Source of the DNA: Allolobophora icterica
Taxonomy: Eukaryota; Annelida; Clitellata; Crassiclitellata; Lumbricidae
NCBI GenBank assembly: GCA_963556255.1
Contig: OY744605.1
Location: 42,138,835 to 42,202,834 of the forward strand
Direction: 5' to 3'
DNA: 64,000 nucleotides
Part shown: piece after piece, positions 29,201-43,300 of the stretch
Numbering within the stretch: position 1 is the stretch's first letter
Layout of the letters: every line of letters begins with the position of its first letter
Position numbers and translations under genes: made by a program
The notes under the pieces: generated by a model
Database searches by the model: none
Seen by the model: the letters and a program-made list of their open reading frames with translations, nothing else
What the model was told of the DNA's origin: nothing

Positions 29201-31322
29201 TTAAGCCAGATTTGCAATTTCTTTTCGGACGAATCGATAGAGTGGGTCTGGGACTACCATATACAGCAGAAAGATCTGTCATATCTATGCGCACAAATTC
29301 AAATGAGACCACTTCCAATCTCATAGGGGTCATTAACGGTCATTTCGACTTGTTTCAAAGGACAGATTTGCAATTTTTTTTAGCACCAATCGATAAAAAG
29401 GTAATAGGAGTTTCGTTCAGCAGAAAATCGTTCATTTCTATCGACACAAATTCAAATGCGACGACATCTAAATGTTTTTCGTTAATTAACCGTCGCTTGA
29501 ATTTTAAGTCAGAATCTGATAGGCCTATGCAATTTCGTTTCGGACGAATCGATAGAGTGGGTCAGGGACTACCATAGAGCAGAAAAATCTGTCAGATCTA
29601 TGCACACAAATTCAAATGAGACCACATCCAATCTCATAGGGGTCATTAACGGTCATTTCGACTTGTCTCAACTGACAGATTTGCAATTTTCTTTAGCACA
29701 AATCGATACAAGGGTCCTAGGAGTTTCATACAGCAGAAAATCGTTCATTTCTATCGACACAAATTCAATTCAAATGCGACGACTTCCAAATTTGTCTCGT
29801 AAATTAACCGTCGCTTGAATTTTAAGCCAGATTTGCAATTTCTTTTCGGACGAATCGATAGAGTGGATCTCGGACTACCATAGAGCAGAAAAGTCTTTCA
29901 CATCTATGCACACAAATTCAAATGAGACCACTTCCAATCTCATAGGGGGTCATTAACGGTCATTTCGACTTGTTTCAACGGACAGATTTGCAATTTTCTT
30001 TAGCACCAATCGATACAAGGGTCCTAGGAGTTTCATACAGCAGAAAATCGTTCATTTCTATCGACACAAATTCAAATGCGACGACATCTAAATGTTTTTC
30101 GTTAATTAACCGTCGCTTGAATTTTAAGTCAGAATCTGATAGGCCTATGCAATTTCGTTTCGGACGAATCGATAGAGTGGGTCAGGGACTACCATACAGC
30201 AGAAAAATCTTTCACATCTATGCACACAAATTCAAATGAGACCACATCCAATCTCATAGGGGTCATTAACGGTCATTTCGACTTGTTTCAACTGACAGAT
30301 TTGCAATTTTCCTTAGCACCAATCGATACAAGGGTCATAGGAGTTTCATACAGCAGAAAATCGTTCATTTCTATCGACACAAATTCAAATGCGACGACTT
30401 CTAAATGTTTTTCGTAAATTAACCGTCGCTTGAATTTTAAGCCAGATTTGCAATTTCTTTTCGGACGAATCGATAGAGTGGATCTCGGACTACCATACAG
30501 CAGAAAAGTCTTTCACATCTATGCACACGAATTCAAATGAGACGACATCCAATCTCATAGGGCAAGATAGGGGTCATTAACGGTCATTTCGACTTGTTTC
30601 AACGGACTGATTTGCAATTTTCTATAGCACCAATCGATACAAGGGTCCAAGAAGTTTCGTTCAGCAGAAAATCGTTCATTTCTATCGACACAAATTCAAA
30701 TGCGACGACATCTAAATGTTTTTCGTTAATTAACCGTCGCTTGAATTTTAAGTCAGAATCTGATTCTTCTTTATGTTCTCTGCCCATTGGCAGGTTCGTA
30801 TGACCAATGACGCCATCGTTCTCTGTCTTGTGCTCTTCTCTTCAGTCCACTGTATCCTTCTTCTTTTGTCATCATCCAGTCTAGCAGCATTGCCCTCGGT
30901 CTTCCTCGCGTCTTTCTCCCCTCCATCCTTCCCTCCATGATGTCTCTTAGCAGTGTCTCACTCCTTAGGATGTGCCCGATCCATTTCCTTTGTCGTCCGC
31001 GTATAGTACTTATGAGTGATCTTTGTTCTTCTACCATTTGCAGGATTTCCTCGTTCGTCCTCCGTTCCACCCAGCTAACTCTCTCCATTCTGCGCCACAC
31101 CCACACTCCTCTCTCATTTCTCTTCCCCAATCCGAATTTCCCTATTATACCTTCCTGTTCGCCCTCTCCCACTACTGCATTCCAGTCTCCCATTACTATC
31201 ACATAATCCGTACCTTTGATGTCTTCTAATCCTCTAATCTGATAGGCCTATGCAATTTCGTTTCGGACGAATCGATAGAGTGGGTCAGGGACTACCATAG
31301 AGCAGAAAAATCTGTCAGATCT
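26213..31322. repeat. HOR copy, 5110 bp
   Basis: Same order and variants as 10944-16053, displaced by 15269 bp. It carries a private A-to-T change at 27688 (GGGACTTCAATAC), where the partner copy at 12419 keeps A. Confidence 0.92.
30765..31235 (-). mobile_element. LINE fragment copy 7 (in m8)
   Basis: Same insert, m8 context, C/Met form, 5110 bp after copy 6 and 15269 bp after copy 4. Confidence 0.93.
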
Positions 31323-34300
31323 ATGCACACAAATTCAAATGAGACCACATCCAATCTCATAGGGGTCATTAACGGTCATTTCGACTTGTTTCAACTGACA
31401 GATTTGCAATTTTCTTTAGCACCAATCGATTCAAGGGTCCCAGGAGTTTCGTACAGCAGAAAATCGTTCATTTCTATCGACACAAATTCAAATGCGACAA
31501 CTTCTCAATGTTTTTCGTTAGTTAACCGTCCCTTGAATTTTAAGCCAGATTTGCAATTTCGTCTCGGAGGAATCGATAGAAATGGTGTGGAACTACAATA
31601 CAGCAGAAAAATTTTGTCATATCTATGCACACAAATTCAAATGAGACCACTTCCAATCTCATAGGGGTCATTAACGGTTATTTCGACTTGTTTCAACGGA
31701 CAGATTTGCAATTTTCTTTAGCACCAATCGATACAAGGGTCATAGGAGTTTCGTTCAGCAGAAAATCGTTCATTTCTATCGACACAAATTCAAATGCGAC
31801 GACTTCTAAATGTTTTTCGTTAATTAACCGTCGCTTGAATTTTAAGTCAGATATGCAATTTCGTTTCGGACGAATCGATAGAGTGGGTCTGGGACTACCA
31901 TAGAGCAGAAAGATCTTTGACATCTAGGCACACAAATTCAAATGAGACCACTTCCAATCTCATTGGGGTCATTAACGGTCATTTCGACTTGTTTCAACGG
32001 ACAGATTTGCAATTTTCTTTAGCACCAATCGATACAAGGGTCCCAGAAGTTTCGTTCAGCAGAAAATCGTTCATTTCTATCGACACAAATTCAAATGCCA
32101 CGACTTCCAAATTTTCCTCGTTAATTAACCGTCGCTTGAATTTTAAGTCAGATATGCAATTTCTTATCCTACGAATCGATAGAGTGGGTCTGGGCTATTA
32201 CACCGCAGAAACAGATTTCATATCTATGCACACAAATTCAAATGAGACCACTTCCAATCTCATAGGGGTCATTAACGGTCATTTCGACTTGTTTCAACTG
32301 ACAGATTTGCAATTTTCTTTAGCACCAATCGATTCAAGGGTCCCAGGAGTTTCGTACAGCAGAAAATCGTTCATTTCTATCGACACAAATTCAAATGCGA
32401 CAACTTCTCAATGTTTTTCGTTAGTTAACCGTCCCTTGAATTTTAAGCCAGATTTGCAATTTCGTCTCGGAGGAATCGATAGAAATGGTGTGGAACTACA
32501 ATACAGCAGAAAAATTTTGTCATATCTATGCACACAAATTCAAATGAGACCACTTCCAATCTCATAGGGGTCATTAACGGTTATTTCGACTTGTTTCAAC
32601 GGACAGATTTGCAATTTTCTTTAGCACCAATCGATACAAGGGTCATAGGAGTTTCGTTCAGCAGAAAATCGTTCATTTCTATCGACACAAATTCAAATGC
32701 GACGACTTCTAAATGTTTTTCGTTAATTAACCGTCGCTTGAATTTTAAGTCAGATATGCAATTTCGTTTCGGACGAATCGATAGAGTGGGTCTGGGACTA
32801 CCATAGAGCAGAAAGATCTTTGACATCTAGGCACACAAATTCAAATGAGACCACTTCCAATCTCATTGGGGTCATTAACGGTCATTTCGACTTGTTTCAA
32901 CGGACAGATTTGCAATTTTCTTTAGCACCAATCGATACAAGGGTCCCAGAAGTTTCGTTCAGCAGAAAATCGTTCATTTCTATCGACACAAATTCAAATG
33001 CCACGACTTCCAAATTTTCCTCGTTAATTAACCGTCGCTTGAATTTTAAGTCAGATATGCAATTTCTTATCCTACGAATCGATAGAGTGGGTCTGGGCTA
33101 TTACACCGCAGAAACAGATTTCATATCTATGCACACAAATTCAAATGAGACCACTTCCAATCTCATAGGGGTCATTAACGGTCATTTCGACTTGTTTCAA
33201 CTGACAGATTTGCAATTTTCCTTAGCACCAATCGATACAAGGGTCATAGGAGTTTCATACAGCAGAAAATCGTTCATTTCTATCGACACAAATTCAAATG
33301 CGACGACTTCTAAATGTTTTTCGTAAATTAACCGTCGCTTGAATTTTAAGTCAGATATGCAATTTGTTTCGGACGAATCGATAGAGTGGGTCAGGGACTA
33401 CCATAGAGCAGAAATATCTTTGACATCTATGCACACAAATTCAAATCAGACAACATCCAATCTCATAGGGGTCATTAACGGTCATTTCGACTTGTTTCAA
33501 CTGACAGATTTGCAATTTTCTTTAGCACCAATCGATTCAAGGGTCCCAGGAGTTTCGTGCAGCAGAAAATCGTTCATTTCTATCGACACAAATTCAAATG
33601 CGACAACTTCTCAATGTTTTTCGTTAGTTAACCGTTCCTTGAATTTTAAGCCAGATTTGCAATTTCGTTTCGGACGAATCGATAGAAATGGTGTGGGACT
33701 ACAATACAGCAGAAGAATCTGTCATATCTATGCACACAAATTCAAATGAGACCACTTCAAATCTCATAGGGGTTATTAACGGTCATTTCGACTTGTTTCA
33801 ACGGACAGATTTGAAATTTTCCTTAGCACCAATCGATACAAGGGTCATATGAGTTTCGCTCAGCAGAAAATCGTTCATTTCTATCGACACAAATTCAAAT
33901 GCGACGACATCTAAATGTTTTTCGTTAATTAACCGTCGCTTGAATTTTAAGTCAGAATCTGATAGGCCTATGCAATTTCGTTTCGGACGAATCGATAGAG
34001 TGGGTCAGGGACTACCATACAGCAGAAAAATCTTTCACATCTATGCACACAAATTCAAATGAGACCACATCCAATCTCATAGGGGTCATTAACGGTCATT
34101 TCGACTTGTTTCAACTGACAGATTTGCAATTTTCCTTAGCACCAATCGATACAAGGGTCATAGGAGTTTCATACAGCAGAAAATCGTTCATTTCTATCGA
34201 CACAAATTCAAATGCGACGACTTCTAAATGTTTTTCGTAAATTAACCGTCGCTTGAATTTTAAGCCAGATTTGCAATTTCTTTTCGGACGAATCGATAGA

Positions 34301-36711
34301 AATGGTCTGGGACTACCATACAGCAGAAAACTCTGTCATATCTATGCACACAAATTCAAATTAGACCACTTCCAATCTCATAGGGGTCATTAACGGTCAT
34401 TTCGACTTGATATGCAATTTCGTTTCGGACGAATCGATAGAGTGGGTCTGGGACTACCATATACAGCAGAAAGATCTGTCATATCTATGCGCACAAATTC
34501 AAATGAGACCACTTCCAATCTCATAGGGGTCATTAACGGTCATTTCGACTTGTTTCAAAGGACAGATTTGCAATTTTTTTTAGCACCAATCGATAAAAAG
34601 GTAATAGGAGTTTCGTTCAGCAGAAAATCGTTCATTTCTATCGACACAAATTCAAATGCGACGACATCTAAAGTCTTTCACATCTATGCACACGAATTCA
34701 AATGAGACGACATCCAATCTCATAGGGCCAGATAGGGGTCATTAACGGTCATTTCGACTTGTTTCAACGGACTGATTTGCAATTTTCTATAGCACCAATC
34801 GATACAAGGGTCCAAGAAGTTTCGTTCAGCAGAAAATCGTTCATTTCTATCGACACAAATTCAAATGCGACGACTTCTAAATGTTTTTCGTAAATTAACC
34901 GTCGCTTGAATTTTAAGCCAGATTTGCAATTTCTTTTCGGACGAATCGATAGAAATGGTCTGGGACTACCATACAGCAGAAAACTCTGTCATATCTATGC
35001 ACACAAATTCAAATTAGACCACTTCCAATCTCATAGGGGTCATTAACGGTCATTTCGACTTGTTTCAACGGACAGATTTGCAATTTTCCTTAGCACCAAT
35101 CGATACACGGGTCCCAGGAGCCCTATGCAGCAGGAAATCGTTCATTTCTATCGACACAAATTCAAATGCGACGACTTCCAAAATTTTCTCGTTAATTAAC
35201 CGTCGCTTGAATTTTAAGCCAGATTTGCAATTTCTTTTCGGACGAATCGATAGAGTGGGTCTGGGACTACCATATACAGCAGAAAGATCTGTCATATCTA
35301 TGCGCACAAATTCAAATGAGACCACTTCCAATCTCATAGGGGTCATTAACGGTCATTTCGACTTGTTTCAAAGGACAGATTTGCAATTTTTTTTAGCACC
35401 AATCGATAAAAAGGTAATAGGAGTTTCGTTCAGCAGAAAATCGTTCATTTCTATCGACACAAATTCAAATGCGACGACATCTAAATGTTTTTCGTTAATT
35501 AACCGTCGCTTGAATTTTAAGTCAGAATCTGATAGGCCTATGCAATTTCGTTTCGGACGAATCGATAGAGTGGGTCAGGGACTACCATAGAGCAGAAAAA
35601 TCTGTCAGATCTATGCACACAAATTCAAATGAGACCACATCCAATCTCATAGGGGTCATTAACGGTCATTTCGACTTGTCTCAACTGACAGATTTGCAAT
35701 TTTCTTTAGCACAAATCGATACAAGGGTCCTAGGAGTTTCATACAGCAGAAAATCGTTCATTTCTATCGACACAAATTCAATTCAAATGCGACGACTTCC
35801 AAATTTGTCTCGTAAATTAACCGTCGCTTGAATTTTAAGCCAGATTTGCAATTTCTTTTCGGACGAATCGATAGAGTGGATCTCGGACTACCATAGAGCA
35901 GAAAAGTCTTTCACATCTATGCACACAAATTCAAATGAGACCACTTCCAATCTCATAGGGGGTCATTAACGGTCATTTCGACTTGTTTCAACGGACAGAT
36001 TTGCAATTTTCTTTAGCACCAATCGATACAAGGGTCCTAGGAGTTTCATACAGCAGAAAATCGTTCATTTCTATCGACACAAATTCAAATGCGACGACAT
36101 CTAAATGTTTTTCGTTAATTAACCGTCGCTTGAATTTTAAGTCAGAATCTGATTCTTCTTTATGTTCTCTGCCCATTGGCAGGTTCGTATGACCAATGAC
36201 GCCATCGTTCTCTGTCTTGTGCTCTTCTCTTCAGTCCACTGTATCCTTCTTCTTTTGTCATCATCCAGTCTAGCAGTATTGCCCTCGGTCTTCCTCGCGT
36301 CTTTCTCCCCTCCATCCTTCCCTCCATGATGTCTCTTAGCAGTGTCTCACTCCTTAGGATGTGCCCGATCCATTTCCTTTGTCGTCCGCGTATAGTACTT
36401 ATGAGTGATCTTTGTTCTTCTACCATTTGCAGGATTTCCTCGTTCGTCCTCCGTTCCACCCAGCTAACTCTCTCCATTCTGCGCCACACCCACACTCCTC
36501 TCTCATTTCTCTTCCCCAATCCGAATTTCCCTATTATACCTTCCTGTTCGCCCTCTCCCACTACTGCATTCCAGTCTCCCATTACTATCACATAATCCGT
36601 ACCTTTGATGTCTTCTAATCCTCTAATCTGATAGGCCTATGCAATTTCGTTTCGGACGAATCGATAGAGTGGGTCAGGGACTACCATAGAGCAGAAAAAT
36701 CTGTCAGATCT
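31323..36711. repeat. HOR copy, 5389 bp (with m1-m3 duplicated)
   Basis: Displaced by 15269 bp from 16054-21442, with the same m1-m3 duplication, the same m5 variant AAATCAGACAAC (about 33443) and the same m12+LINE monomer at the right end (LINE at 36154-36624). Confidence 0.92.
36154..36624 (-). mobile_element. LINE fragment copy 8 (in m12)
   Basis: Same insert in an m12 context, T/Ile form, 15269 bp after copy 5. It is the last copy. All HORs to its right lack the insertion. Confidence 0.93.
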
Positions 36712-39700
36712 ATGCACACAAATTCAAATGAGACCACATCCAATCTCATAGGGGTCATTAACGGTCATTTCGACTTGTTTCAACTGACAGATTTGCAATT
36801 TTCTTTAGCACCAATCGATTCAAGGGTCCCAGGAGTTTCGTACAGCAGAAAATCGTTCATTTCTATCGACACAAATTCAAATGCGACAACTTCTCAATGT
36901 TTTTCGTTAGTTAACCGTCCCTTGAATTTTAAGCCAGATTTGCAATTTCGTCTCGGAGGAATCGATAGAAATGGTGTGGAACTACAATACAGCAGAAAAA
37001 TTTTGTCATATCTATGCACACAAATTCAAATGAGACCACTTCCAATCTCATAGGGGTCATTAACGGTTATTTCGACTTGTTTCAACGGACAGATTTGCAA
37101 TTTTCTTTAGCACCAATCGATACAAGGGTCATAGGAGTTTCGTTCAGCAGAAAATCGTTCATTTCTATCGACACAAATTCAAATGCGACGACTTCTAAAT
37201 GTTTTTCGTTAATTAACCGTCGCTTGAATTTTAAGTCAGATATGCAATTTCGTTTCGGACGAATCGATAGAGTGGGTCTGGGACTACCATAGAGCAGAAA
37301 GATCTTTGACATCTAGGCACACAAATTCAAATGAGACCACTTCCAATCTCATTGGGGTCATTAACGGTCATTTCGACTTGTTTCAACGGACAGATTTGCA
37401 ATTTTCTTTAGCACCAATCGATACAAGGGTCCCAGAAGTTTCGTTCAGCAGAAAATCGTTCATTTCTATCGACACAAATTCAAATGCCACGACTTCCAAA
37501 TTTTCCTCGTTAATTAACCGTCGCTTGAATTTTAAGTCAGATATGCAATTTCTTATCCTACGAATCGATAGAGTGGGTCTGGGCTATTACACCGCAGAAA
37601 CAGATTTCATATCTATGCACACAAATTCAAATGAGACCACTTCCAATCTCATAGGGGTCATTAACGGTCATTTCGACTTGTTTCAACTGACAGATTTGCA
37701 ATTTTCCTTAGCACCAATCGATACAAGGGTCATAGGAGTTTCATACAGCAGAAAATCGTTCATTTCTATCGACACAAATTCAAATGCGACGACTTCTAAA
37801 TGTTTTTCGTAAATTAACCGTCGCTTGAATTTTAAGTCAGATATGCAATTTGTTTCGGACGAATCGATAGAGTGGGTCAGGGACTACCATAGAGCAGAAA
37901 TATCTTTGACATCTATGCACACAAATTCAAATGAGACAACATCCAATCTCATAGGGGTCATTAACGGTCATTTCGACTTGTTTCAACTGACAGATTTGCA
38001 ATTTTCTTTAGCACCAATCGATTCAAGGGTCCCAGGAGTTTCGTGCAGCAGAAAATCGTTCATTTCTATCGACACAAATTCAAATGCGACAACTTCTCAA
38101 TGTTTTTCGTTAGTTAACCGTTCCTTGAATTTTAAGCCAGATTTGCAATTTCGTTTCGGACGAATCGATAGAAATGGTGTGGGACTACAATACAGCAGAA
38201 GAATCTGTCATATCTATGCACACAAATTCAAATGAGACCACTTCAAATCTCATAGGGGTTATTAACGGTCATTTCGACTTGTTTCAACGGACAGATTTGA
38301 AATTTTCCTTAGCACCAATCGATACAAGGGTCATATGAGTTTCGCTCAGCAGAAAATCGTTCATTTCTATCGACACAAATTCAAATGCGACGACATCTAA
38401 ATGTTTTTCGTTAATTAACCGTCGCTTGAATTTTAAGTCAGAATCTGATAGGCCTATGCAATTTCGTTTCGGACGAATCGATAGAGTGGGTCAGGGACTA
38501 CCATACAGCAGAAAAATCTTTCACATCTATGCACACAAATTCAAATGAGACCACATCCAATCTCATAGGGGTCATTAACGGTCATTTCGACTTGTTTCAA
38601 CTGACAGATTTGCAATTTTCCTTAGCACCAATCGATACAAGGGTCATATATGAGTTTCATACAGCAGAAAATCGTTCATTTCTATCGACACAAATTCAAA
38701 TGCGACGACTTCTAAATGTTTTTCGTAAATTAACCGTCGCTTGAATTTTAAGCCAGATTTGCAATTTCTTTTCGGACGAATCGATAGAGTGGATCTCGGA
38801 CTACCATACAGCAGAAAAGTCTTTCACATCTATGCACACGAATTCAAATGAGACGACATCCAATCTCATAGGGCCAGATAGGGGTCATTAACGGTCATTT
38901 CGACTTGTTTCAACGGACTGATTTGCAATTTTCTATAGCACCAATCGATACAAGGGTCCAAGAAGTTTCGTTCAGCAGAAAATCGTTCATTTCTATCGAC
39001 ACAAATTCAAATGCGACGACTTCTAAATGTTTTTCGTAAATTAACCGTCGCTTGAATTTTAAGCCAGATTTGCAATTTCTTTTCGGACGAATCGATAGAA
39101 ATGGTCTGGGACTACCATACAGCAGAAAACTCTGTCATATCTATGCACACAAATTCAAATTAGACCACTTCCAATCTCATAGGGGTCATTAACGGTCATT
39201 TCGACTTGTTTCAACGGACAGATTTGCAATTTTCCTTAGCACCAATCGATACACGGGTCCCAGGAGCCCTATGCAGCAGGAAATCGTTCATTTCTATCGA
39301 CACAAATTCAAATGCGACGACTTCCAAAATTTTCTCGTTAATTAACCGTCGCTTGAATTTTAAGCCAGATTTGCAATTTCTTTTCGGACGAATCGATAGA
39401 GTGGGTCTGGGACTACCATATACAGCAGAAAGATCTGTCATATCTATGCGCACAAATTCAAATGAGACCACTTCCAATCTCATAGGGGTCATTAACGGTC
39501 ATTTCGACTTGTTTCAAAGGACAGATTTGCAATTTTTTTTAGCACCAATCGATAAAAAGGTAATAGGAGTTTCGTTCAGCAGAAAATCGTTCATTTCTAT
39601 CGACACAAATTCAAATGCGACGACATCTAAATGTTTTTCGTTAATTAACCGTCGCTTGAATTTCAAGTCAGAATCTGATAGGCCTATGCAATTTCGTTTC

Positions 39701-40377
39701 GGACGAATCGATAGAGTGGGTCAGGGACTACCATAGAGCAGAAAAATCTGTCAGATCTATGCACACAAATTCAAATGAGACCACATCCAATCTCATAGGG
39801 GTCATTAACGGTCATTTCGACTTGTCTCAACTGACAGATTTGCAATTTTCTTTAGCACAAATCGATACAAGGGTCCTAGGAGTTTCATACAGCAGAAAAT
39901 CGTTCATTTCTATCGACACAAATTCAATTCAAATGCGACGACTTCCAAATTTGTCTCGTAAATTAACCGTCGCTTGAATTTTAAGCCAGATTTGCAATTT
40001 CTTTTCGGACGAATCGATAGAGTGGATCTCGGACTACCATAGAGCAGAAAAGTCTTTCACATCTATGCACACAAATTCAAATGAGACCACTTCCAATCTC
40101 ATAGGGGGTCATTAACGGTCATTTCGACTTGTTTCAACGGACAGATTTGCAATTTTTTTAGCACCAATCGATACAAGGGTCCTAGGAGTTTCATACAGCA
40201 GAAAATCGTTCATTTCTATCGACACAAATTCAAATGCGACGACATCTAAATGTTTTTCGTTAATTAACCGTCGCTTGAATTTTAAGTCAGAATCTGATAG
40301 GCCTATGCAATTTCGTTTCGGACGAATCGATAGAGTGGGTCAGGGACTACCATAGAGCAGAAAAATCTGTCAGATCT
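36712..40377. repeat. HOR copy, 3666 bp, 12-mer without LINE
   Basis: The order is m1-m6, m7v (38529), m8', m9, m10, m11 (39759) and m12. The m12 ends CATAGAGCAG...GTCAGATCT and passes directly into the next m1, and it has an intact empty target site. It is one base shorter than the next copy because of a missing base in a T run near 40155. There is a private C at 39664 (TTTCAAGTCAG). Its m1 still has the GGAGGAATC variant. Confidence 0.92.
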
Positions 40378-43300
40378 ATGCACACAAATTCAAATGAGAC
40401 CACATCCAATCTCATAGGGGTCATTAACGGTCATTTCGACTTGTTTCAACTGACAGATTTGCAATTTTCTTTAGCACCAATCGATTCAAGGGTCCCAGGA
40501 GTTTCGTACAGCAGAAAATCGTTCATTTCTATCGACACAAATTCAAATGCGACAACTTCTCAATGTTTTTCGTTAGTTAACCGTCCCTTGAATTTTAAGC
40601 CAGATTTGCAATTTCGTCTCGGACGAATCGATAGAAATGGTGTGGAACTACAATACAGCAGAAAAATTTTGTCATATCTATGCACACAAATTCAAATGAG
40701 ACCACTTCCAATCTCATAGGGGTCATTAACGGTTATTTCGACTTGTTTCAACGGACAGATTTGCAATTTTCTTTAGCACCAATCGATACAAGGGTCATAG
40801 GAGTTTCGTTCAGCAGAAAATCGTTCATTTCTATCGACACAAATTCAAATGCGACGACTTCTAAATGTTTTTCGTTAATTAACCGTCGCTTGAATTTTAA
40901 GTCAGATATGCAATTTCGTTTCGGACGAATCGATAGAGTGGGTCTGGGACTACCATAGAGCAGAAAGATCTTTGACATCTAGGCACACAAATTCAAATGA
41001 GACCACTTCCAATCTCATTGGGGTCATTAACGGTCATTTCGACTTGTTTCAACGGACAGATTTGCAATTTTCTTTAGCACCAATCGATACAAGGGTCCCA
41101 GAAGTTTCGTTCAGCAGAAAATCGTTCATTTCTATCGACACAAATTCAAATGCCACGACTTCCAAATTTTCCTCGTTAATTAACCGTCGCTTGAATTTTA
41201 AGTCAGATATGCAATTTCTTATCCTACGAATCGATAGAGTGGGTCTGGGCTATTACACCGCAGAAACAGATTTCATATCTATGCACACAAATTCAAATGA
41301 GACCACTTCCAATCTCATAGGGGTCATTAACGGTCATTTCGACTTGTTTCAACTGACAGATTTGCAATTTTCCTTAGCACCAATCGATACAAGGGTCATA
41401 GGAGTTTCATACAGCAGAAAATCGTTCATTTCTATCGACACAAATTCAAATGCGACGACTTCTAAATGTTTTTCGTAAATTAACCGTCGCTTGAATTTTA
41501 AGTCAGATATGCAATTTGTTTCGGACGAATCGATAGAGTGGGTCAGGGACTACCATAGAGCAGAAATATCTTTGACATCTATGCACACAAATTCAAATGA
41601 GACAACATCCAATCTCATAGGGGTCATTAACGGTCATTTCGACTTGTTTCAACTGACAGATTTGCAATTTTCTTTAGCACCAATCGATTCAAGGGTCCCA
41701 GGAGTTTCGTGCAGCAGAAAATCGTTCATTTCTATCGACACAAATTCAAATGCGACAACTTCTCAATGTTTTTCGTTAGTTAACCGTTCCTTGAATTTTA
41801 AGCCAGATTTGCAATTTCGTTTCGGACGAATCGATAGAAATGGTGTGGGACTACAATACAGCAGAAGAATCTGTCATATCTATGCACACAAATTCAAATG
41901 AGACCACTTCAAATCTCATAGGGGTTATTAACGGTCATTTCGACTTGTTTCAACGGACAGATTTGAAATTTTCCTTAGCACCAATCGATACAAGGGTCAT
42001 ATGAGTTTCGCTCAGCAGAAAATCGTTCATTTCTATCGACACAAATTCAAATGCGACGACATCTAAATGTTTTTCGTTAATTAACCGTCGCTTGAATTTT
42101 AAGTCAGAATCTGATAGGCCTATGCAATTTCGTTTCGGACGAATCGATAGAGTGGGTCAGGGACTACCATACAGCAGAAAAATCTTTCACATCTATGCAC
42201 ACAAATTCAAATGAGACCACATCCAATCTCATAGGGGTCATTAACGGTCATTTCGACTTGTTTCAACTGACAGATTTGCAATTTTCCTTAGCACCAATCG
42301 ATACAAGGGTCATATATGAGTTTCATACAGCAGAAAATCGTTCATTTCTATCGACACAAATTCAAATGCGACGACTTCTAAATGTTTTTCGTAAATTAAC
42401 CGTCGCTTGAATTTTAAGCCAGATTTGCAATTTCTTTTCGGACGAATCGATAGAGTGGATCTCGGACTACCATACAGCAGAAAAGTCTTTCACATCTATG
42501 CACACGAATTCAAATGAGACGACATCCAATCTCATAGGGCCAGATAGGGGTCATTAACGGTCATTTCGACTTGTTTCAACGGACTGATTTGCAATTTTCT
42601 ATAGCACCAATCGATACAAGGGTCCAAGAAGTTTCGTTCAGCAGAAAATCGTTCATTTCTATCGACACAAATTCAAATGCGACGACTTCTAAATGTTTTT
42701 CGTAAATTAACCGTCGCTTGAATTTTAAGCCAGATTTGCAATTTCTTTTCGGACGAATCGATAGAAATGGTCTGGGACTACCATACAGCAGAAAACTCTG
42801 TCATATCTATGCACACAAATTCAAATTAGACCACTTCCAATCTCATAGGGGTCATTAACGGTCATTTCGACTTGTTTCAACGGACAGATTTGCAATTTTC
42901 CTTAGCACCAATCGATACACGGGTCCCAGGAGCCCTATGCAGCAGGAAGTCGTTCATTTCTATCGACACAAATTCAAATGCGACGACTTCCAAAATTTTC
43001 TCGTTAATTAACCGTCGCTTGAATTTTAAGCCAGATTTGCAATTTCTTTTCGGACGAATCGATAGAGTGGGTCTGGGACTACCATATACAGCAGAAAGAT
43101 CTGTCATATCTATGCGCACAAATTCAAATGAGACCACTTCCAATCTCATAGGGGTCATTAACGGTCATTTCGACTTGTTTCAAAGGACAGATTTGCAATT
43201 TTTTTTAGCACCAATCGATAAAAAGGTAATAGGAGTTTCGTTCAGCAGAAAATCGTTCATTTCTATCGACACAAATTCAAATGCGACGACATCTAAATGT

